The translations under genes were made by a program, and so were the position numbers. From Sepiola atlantica (lineage: Eukaryota > Mollusca > Cephalopoda > Sepiida > Sepiolidae), in contig OY744531.1 in NCBI GenBank assembly GCA_963556195.1, positions 105,773,620 to 105,837,619 on the forward strand: a DNA stretch of 64,000 nucleotides, written 5' to 3'. Under the pieces are notes generated by a model. The model ran no database searches, was not told the DNA's origin, and saw nothing but the letters and a program-made list of their open reading frames with translations. Of this stretch, positions 56,550 through 64,000 are shown in pieces. The stretch's first letter is position 1. The number at the start of each line of letters is the position of its first letter.

Positions 56550-57175
56550 TGTCGATAATATTGATACATCAATGATTCTCTCAGGTATCACATTCCTAAT
56601 CGATAATAATCGAGTGTGGACATTTAGGTTTCATATTACCAATGTTTCCTATTCGAATTCAACAAGGTATTGTGAACACAGATTCGTGTTTTTCTGTCTG
56701 ATTTAAACGGCGGACTTCAACTTTAAATACTTTTTCTCACCAGATAATCACGTGTGATTGTTTTACAAAATTTAGCGATTGTGTCTCGATCCGAAAATGT
56801 GCTGACACCCAATTTATTTTAATTAATTATCCCATAATTAATTAAACTTAATTAATATTGCACCAGAAAACACCTCATAGTGCTACACACGTGCGTATTT
56901 GTACTTTCTTTACTAGGTCACAAGCTAGTATTTGATCACTGCCAGCTGGATCGCCTGGAAGGGGTATGATGTTGAGAGGTTAGAAAACTCTTACTGAATT
57001 CAGATATACTACATTACTGACGGCCATGTTACATCTGTATATCAAATTTTCACTATAAACCAAAAAGGAACATGAATGAAAAGTAAAATGTGACTTACGA
57101 AGTAAAGTTTGAAACATGAAGATTGCCATTTTGGGGTATTTTATTTTTTTTTTTTAATTTTTTATTTTTTGGGGT
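56550..57175. other. Non-coding spacer
   Basis: No gene or repeat recognised. Confidence 0.5.
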
Positions 57176-57239
<64 letters not shown>

Positions 57240-57240
57240 A
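57176..57240 (+). repeat. TCA microsatellite
   Basis: About 21 perfect TCA units. Confidence 0.98.
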
Positions 57241-57315
57241 TAATAATAATACTAATGATAATAATAAATAATGATAATAATAATAAAAATAATTATAATA
57301 ATAATAATAATGATG

Positions 57316-57371
<56 letters not shown>

Positions 57372-57708
57372 TAATTAAAATAATAATAATAATAAATAAT
57401 AATAATAATAATAATAGAATAATAATTATAATAATAATAATAATAATAAAAATAATAATAATAATAATAAATAATAATAATAATTATAAAAATAATTATA
57501 ATAATAACAAAAATAATAATAATAATAATAATAAAAATAAAAATAATAATAATAATAATAAATACTACTACTAATAATAATTAATTAATTAAAATTATAA
57601 TAATAATAAATAATAAATAATAATAATAATAATAATAATAATTATAAAAATAATTATAATAATAACAAAAATAATAATAATAATAAATAATAATTATGAT
57701 AAATAATA

Positions 57709-57797
<89 letters not shown>
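57241..57797 (+). repeat. AAT microsatellite, about 555 bp
   Basis: AAT/AATA repeats with GATAAT and TTAATTAA interruptions. Confidence 0.97.
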
Positions 57798-58213
57798 CAT
57801 GAGATGTGAAAGGGTTTATAAAAAATAATTAATTTTGTTTTAAGTAATTAAAATTTTAAAATAATATGTGTGGGTATTTATTTGAGGTATTTTTCATCTG
57901 AGATCGAAGCGTCTTGAAAAATTGGATCGATACTTTTTTGTATTCTTTTTAAAGAAATTGGTTTTCTTTTATGAAATTTAAGCTCGAGATTGGCACCGAC
58001 CTTTGCACGCGGACACAAAAAAACAACAACGGAAAATGGTCGCGTTGTCTGGTGTAGACGATTTGATGGAATGATGTGTATACGCGCACGAATACGTGTG
58101 CCCGTTACGATTCATACGCGAACGATCTGACGTTCGTTTGTATTTATAGCAATTTGAAAAAAGAGATGCATTGCTGAAGAAACTGCCGATCGTCTGAGGT
58201 ACGCGGGTGCGAA
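57798..58213. other. Non-coding spacer
   Basis: CpG-rich for this window between 58020 and 58130, but no exon features. Confidence 0.45.
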
Positions 58214-58785
58214 AATGCACCCACGCACCCACGCACCCACACTCACAGCCACACGCACGCGCGCACGCATACACACGCTCACGCATACACACGCTCACGC
58301 ACGGACACATACGCGCGTGCGCACGCACGCACACACACACACGCCACCCACACGAGCGCACGCACCCACACACCTACATGCGCACATACATACACCACCC
58401 ACACCCACACACACACACGCACATACACGCACACACAACAACACCTATACGCCACCAACACCAACACCAACACCCACACCCATCCACACGCGCACGCATA
58501 CACACGCACATCACATACACACACCACACGCACACACATCACACATCACACACACACCACACACGCGCACATCACATACACACACCACACACACACGCCA
58601 CCCACACTCACACCAACACCCACCCACACGCACGCGCACCCACACACCACACACACACGCACACACACATCCACACTCACACGCCACCCACACCCACATC
58701 TACACACACACACATCTACACACACCCACATCTACACACACCCACATTTACCCACACCCACATCTACACACACACACATCTGAAA
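58214..58785 (+). repeat. Degenerate CA/CACC/CACG tract, about 570 bp
   Basis: A CA repeat interrupted by CACC, CGCA and CATA. The His/Thr-rich (plus) and Cys/Val-rich (minus) frames are artefacts. Confidence 0.96.
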
Positions 58786-58961
58786 TCCTCGTTCAAAATA
58801 AACATGTTTCATTCAATTACGAAATGGCATAAACTTTCACAAATGTTTCCACATTAAAGAAACTTTCACATTTTCTTCTATCGAACAAGTTGTTTTATGA
58901 TCCATATTAAGGCGAGAAAAAAACTTGAAAGATAGTATCAGCGACGCACATACTTATATAT

Positions 58962-59018
58962 CACACACACACACACGCACACACACACGCACGCACGCAC
59001 GCACGCACGCGCGTGCAC
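58962..59018 (+). repeat. CA/CACG tract
   Basis: CACACACACGCACACACACG followed by GCAC repeats. Confidence 0.95.
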
Positions 59019-59256
59019 ATTGTGGGTTGAGCTTACTGGTAAGGGAGATCACTGGCCTCCACTTAGTGTAAATGAATAGGCTTCGTAAAAGAACAGAGTA
59101 CTTTAGGTAGCCGATAGTTCGATTATATAAAGAATTATAGACGTGTTAGTGGCTGATGATGAAGGCGATCGGATTACGAATCGCATTCTGAAGCGCCAGC
59201 GCGTCTCTAACCACACTAAAGAACAGTGATACGCCAAAGCAGCTGTCTGTTGATGA

Positions 59257-59257
<1 letters not shown>

Positions 59258-59332
<75 letters not shown>
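59258..59332. repeat. TA microsatellite
   Basis: About 74 bp of TA followed by TG repeats. Confidence 0.98.
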
Positions 59333-59336
<4 letters not shown>

Positions 59337-59369
59337 TGTGTGTGTGTGTGTGCAGAGTTGAATGGTTTC

Positions 59370-59530
59370 AATGGGAATTACAGTAATAAAGCTCAATGTA
59401 CTTGTTAACAGAGCAGGAATAAATTTAAAGGAAATAAACTAAACACACATTAGGTTGTCCGCATTATAAATTATTTCGACCTAGATGGGTCTCATCAGAC
59501 GCGTAAACAGTCACATTTTGGAACAGCGGG
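59370..59530 (+). mobile_element. Dispersed repeat abutting a TA tract, copy 2
   Basis: AAAGCTCAATGTACTTGTTA and AACAGAGCAGGAATAAA, then AAATTATTTCGACCTAGATG and GGTCTCATCAGACG. It has the same block order as 35185-35300 and, as there, follows a TA tract. Confidence 0.55.
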
Positions 59531-59597
59531 TAAAAGAGGACTCGTTGTCAAAATTTTGGTACCAGATCCGATGATAAATTGATAAGGTCTTTTAAAT

Positions 59598-59604
<7 letters not shown>

Positions 59605-59675
<71 letters not shown>
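59605..59675. repeat. TA microsatellite
   Basis: About 70 bp of TA. Confidence 0.98.
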
Positions 59676-59677
<2 letters not shown>

Positions 59678-59989
59678 AACATTATTACATAACACGGAGT
59701 GTTTTTGCTTACTAAGACTTTTTAATTTTTTTAATTTTCCGAATCGTCCATTTAGTGTTTCGGCCAAATTGTTCCGTGGTTTCTTGCTCCATTTCCTTTC
59801 CTTTTTCGCGAGTACTTTCGGTTTGATTCGTCAAATCATCTTCAGGTGGGTTTTGTCTTTGTGTCTTTAAAAATATGTCTTTACTGTTGAGTTTTTTTAT
59901 TATTATAACGGCTAGTCATTCACAACTTAAAAAAAGAGCGCCTAAAATTTCACGAATACAATTGGAAGACTTCCTCGACATATAATGAT

Positions 59990-60615
59990 TATTACATATA
60001 CTTTCATTACATATACTATCATTACATATATTATCATTACATATATTATCATTACATATATTATCATTGCATATATTATCATTACATATATTATCATTAC
60101 ATATATTATCATTACATATATTATCATTACATATATTATCATTACATATATTACCATTACATATATTATCATTACATATATTATCATTACATATATTATC
60201 ATTACATATATTACCATTACATATATTATCATTACATATATTATCATTACATATATTATCATTACATATATTATCATTACATATATTACCATTACATATA
60301 TTATCATTACATACATTATCATTACATATACTATCATTACATATATTATCATTACATATATTATCATTACATATATTATCATTACATATATTATCATTAC
60401 ATATATTACCATTACATTACTATCATTACATATATTATCATTACATATATTATAATTACATATATTATAATTACATATATTATCATTACATATACTATCA
60501 TTACATACATTATCATTACATATACTATCATTACATATATTATCATTACATATATTATCATTACATATACTTGCATTACATTACTATCATTACACACACT
60601 ATCCTTACATATACT
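59990..60615 (+). repeat. 15-bp minisatellite, about 40 copies
   Basis: The unit is ATTACATATATTATC, with ACC, ACTATC and ATAATT variants. The Ile/Tyr/Thr and His/Leu-rich frames are artefacts. Confidence 0.97.
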
Positions 60616-60746
60616 ACATTTAGCGACAATATCGCTTATTATTTCGACCCTTGGTTGCACGATTTCTCTGAAAATAAAGTGCAATTAGGCTGACGTAGCC
60701 TTAAACAGATACGAGCAATCCAAGATTGTACAAAATAAATAAATAA

Positions 60747-63700
60747 ACAATGTGTAATGAACAACGTGTAATGAACAACGTGTAATGAACAATGTGTAAT
60801 GAACAACGTGTAATGAACAACGTGTAATGAACAACGTGTAATGAACAACGTGTAATGAACAATGTGTAATGAACAACGTGTAATGAACAACGTGTAATGA
60901 ACAACGTGTAATGAACAACGTGTAATGAACAATGTGTAATGAACAACGTGTAATGAACAACGTGTAATGAACAATGTGTAATGAACAACGTGTAATGAAC
61001 AACGTGTAATGAACAACGTGTAATGAACAACGTGTAATGAACAACGTGTAATGAACAACGTGTAATGAACAACGTGTAATGAACAACGTGTAATGAACAA
61101 CGTGTAATGAACAATGTGTAATGAACAACGTGTAATGAACAACGTGTAATGAACAACGTGTAATGAACAACGTGTAATGAACAACGTGTAATGAACAACG
61201 TGTAATGAACAACGTGTAATGAACAACGTGTAATGAACAATTTGTAATGAACAATGTGTAATGAACAACGTGTAATGAACAACGTGTAATGAACAATGTG
61301 TAATGAACAACGTGTAATGAACAACGTGTAATGAACAACGTGTAATGAACAATGTGTAATGAACAACGTGTAATGAACAACGTGTAATGAACAACGTGTA
61401 ATGAACAATGTGTAATGAACAACGTGTAATGAACAACGTGTAATGAACAATGTGTAATGAACAACGTGTAATGAACAACGTGTAATGAACAACGTGTAAT
61501 GAACAACGTGTAATGAACAATGTGTAATGAACAACGTGTAATGAACAACGTGTAATGAACAACGTGTAATGAACAATGTGTAATGAACAACGTGTAATGA
61601 ACAACGTGTAATGAACAACGTGTAATGAACAACGTGTAATGAACAATGTGTAATGAACAATGTGTAATGAACAACGTGTAATGAACAACGTGTAATGAAC
61701 AATGTGTAATGAACAACGTGTAATGAACAACGTGTAATGAACAACGTGTAATGAACAATGTGTAATGAACAACGTGTAATGAACAACGTGTAATGAACAA
61801 CGTGTAATGAACAACGTGTAATGAACAACGTGTAATGAACAATGTGTAATGAACAACGTGTAATGAACAATGTGTAATGAACAATGTGTAATGAACAACG
61901 TGTAATGAACAACGTGTAATGAACAACGTGTAATGAACAATGTGTAATGAACAACGTGTAATGAACAACGTGTAATGAACAACGTGTAATGAACAATGTG
62001 TAATGAACAATGTGTAATGAACAACGTGTAATGAACAACGTGTAATGAACAATGTGTAATGAACAACGTGTAATGAACAACGTGTAATGAACAATGTGTA
62101 ATGAACAACGTGTAATGAACAACGTGTAATGAACAACGTGTAATGAACAACGTGTAATGAACAATGTGTAATGAACAACGTGTAATGAACAACGTGTAAT
62201 GAACAACGTGTAATGAACAATGTGTAATGAACAACGTGTAATGAACAATGTGTAATGAACAATGTGTAATGAACAACGTGTAATGAACAACGTGTAATGA
62301 ACAACGTGTAATGAACAATGTGTAATGAACAACGTGTAATGAACAACGTGTAATGAACAACGTGTAATGAACAACGTGTAATGAACAATGTGTGATGAAC
62401 AACGTGTAATGAACAACGTGTAATGAACAACGTGTAATGAACAACGTGTAATGAACAACGTGTAATGAACAACGTGTAATGAACAACGTGTAATGAACAA
62501 TGTGTAATGAACAACGTGTAATGAACAACGTGTAATGAACAACGTGTAATGAACAACGTGTAATGAACAACGTGTAATGAACAACGTGTAATGAACAACG
62601 TGTAATGAACAACGTGTAATGAACAACGTGTAATGAACAACGTGTAATGAACAACGTGTAATGAACAACGTGTAATGAACAACGTGTAATGAACAACGTG
62701 TAATGAACAACGTGTAATGAACAACGTGTAATGAACAATGTGTAATGAACAACGTGTAATGAACAACGTGTAATGAACAACGTGTAATGAACAATGTGTA
62801 ATGGACAACGTGTAATGAACAACGTGTAATGAACAACGTGTAATGAACAATGTGTAATGAACAACGTGTAATGAACAATGTGTAATGGACAACGTGTAAT
62901 GAACAATGTGTAATGAACAACGTGTAATGAACAACGTGTAATGAACAACGTGTAATACACAACGTGTAATGAACAACGTGTAATGAACAATGTGTAATGA
63001 ACAACGTGTAATGAACAACGTGTAATGAACAACGTGTAATGAACAACGTGTAATGAACAATGTGTAATGAACAATGTGTAATGAACAACGTGTAATGAAC
63101 AACGTGTAATGAACAACGTGTAATGAACAACGTGTAATGAACAATGTGTAAGTAAGAATGTGTAATGAACAACGTGTAATGAACAACGTGTAATGAACAA
63201 CGTGTAATGAACAACGTGTAATGAACAATGTGTAATGAACAACGTGTAATGAACAATGTGTAATGAACAATGTGTAATGAACAACGTGTAATGAACAACG
63301 TGTAATGAACAACGTGTAATGAACAACGTGTAATGAACAACGTGTAATGAACAATGTGTAATGAACAATGTGTAATGAACAACGTGTAATGAACAATGTG
63401 TAATGAACAACGTGTAATGAACAACGTGTAATGAACAATGTGTAATGAACAACGTGTAATGAACAACGTGTAATGAACAACGTGTAATGAACAACGTGTA
63501 ATGAACAATGTGTAATGAACAATGTGTAATGAACAACGTGTAATGAACAACGTGTAATGAACAACGTGTAATGAACAACGTGTAATGAACAATGTGTAAG
63601 TAAGAATGTGTAATGAACAACGTGTAATGAACAACGTGTAATGAACAACGTGTAATGAACAATGTGTAATGAACAACGTGTAATGAACAACGTGTAATGA

Positions 63701-64000
63701 ACAACGTGTAATGAACAACGTGTAATGAACATTGTGTAATGAACAACGTGTAATGAACAACGTGTAATGAACAACGTGTAATGAACAATGTGTAATGAAC
63801 AACGTGTAATGAACAATGTGTAATGAACAACGTGTAATGAACAACGTGTAATGAACAACGTGTAATGAACAACGTGTAATGAACAACGTGTAATGAACAA
63901 TGTGTAATGAACAACGTGTAATGAACAACGTGTAATGAACAATGTGTAATGAACAACGTGTAATGAACAACGTGTAATGAACAATGTGTAATGAACAACG
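60747..64000 (+). repeat. 14-bp minisatellite, over 230 copies, runs off the right edge
   Basis: The unit is AATGAACAACGTGT or AATGAACAATGTGT, so nearly all variation is one C/T site next to a G. The rare AAGTAAGAATG variant occurs at 63150 and 63598, 448 bp (32 units) apart; TAATGGACAACG occurs twice, 84 bp (6 units) apart. All three minus frames are open for over 1,080 codons because no stop exists in the unit; these are not proteins. Confidence 0.98.

Noticed and set aside
60639..63998. Three minus-strand open frames of about 1,090-1,120 codons
   Set aside because: They are the stop-free 14-bp repeat read in each frame. All three are equally open, and the products are 14-residue repeats of one another.

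Overview
This window is nuclear DNA from an animal, most likely a mollusc; a cephalopod is plausible but unproven. The reasons are split exons with GT-AG introns, TTAGGG-type telomere-like DNA, repeated traces of the mollusc-typical repeat motif (A)GGGGAGATAAC, several non-LTR retrotransposon families, Merlin and mariner DNA transposon relics, and a very high load of minisatellites. Nothing in it is prokaryotic.

One conventional gene is recognisable: the 3' end of the DNA mismatch-repair and meiotic endonuclease gene MLH3, on the + strand. Six exons (4930-5070, 7407-7534, 20326-20349, 23881-23959, 27850-28007, 31763-31831) join in frame across canonical splice sites. They give the last 198 residues, including the ACHG and CAHGRP metal-site motifs, and a stop at 31829-31831. 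The upstream exons, with the ATPase domain and the DQHA motif, were not found and probably lie to the left of the window.

The MLH3 introns hold most of the structure in the left half. The 12.8 kb intron before the 24-nt micro-exon carries a 6.46 kb array of a 26-bp TTAGGG-containing unit (8470-14925) and a 1.07 kb array of a 22-bp unit (15351-16420). Later introns hold 23-bp, 15-bp (60 copies) and poly-G-bearing 65-bp arrays, AAT microsatellites, foldback elements and LINE fragments.

From 32 kb onward I see no host gene. The order is: a relic Merlin transposon with 8-bp target duplications (32468-33666), a large near-perfect palindrome (34388-35101), a GAT-rich 30-bp array, retroposed elements with a U2 snRNA-like head (37128, 51731, 53626), then 58-bp, CT, 14-bp, 68-bp, 18-bp, AAT, CA, 15-bp and 14-bp arrays. 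The last array runs past the right edge.

The very long open frames in this window (up to about 1,100 codons) are stop-free tandem repeats read in several frames, not proteins. Many arrays show a second level of order: variant units recur at exact multiples of the unit (306, 312, 374, 448, 520, 522 and 612 bp). This points to recent block amplification. The points most worth a second look are the U2-headed SINE-like family, with a perfect 17-bp target duplication and a head trimer; the telomere-like higher-order array inside a mismatch-repair gene; and the shared block-amplification signature.
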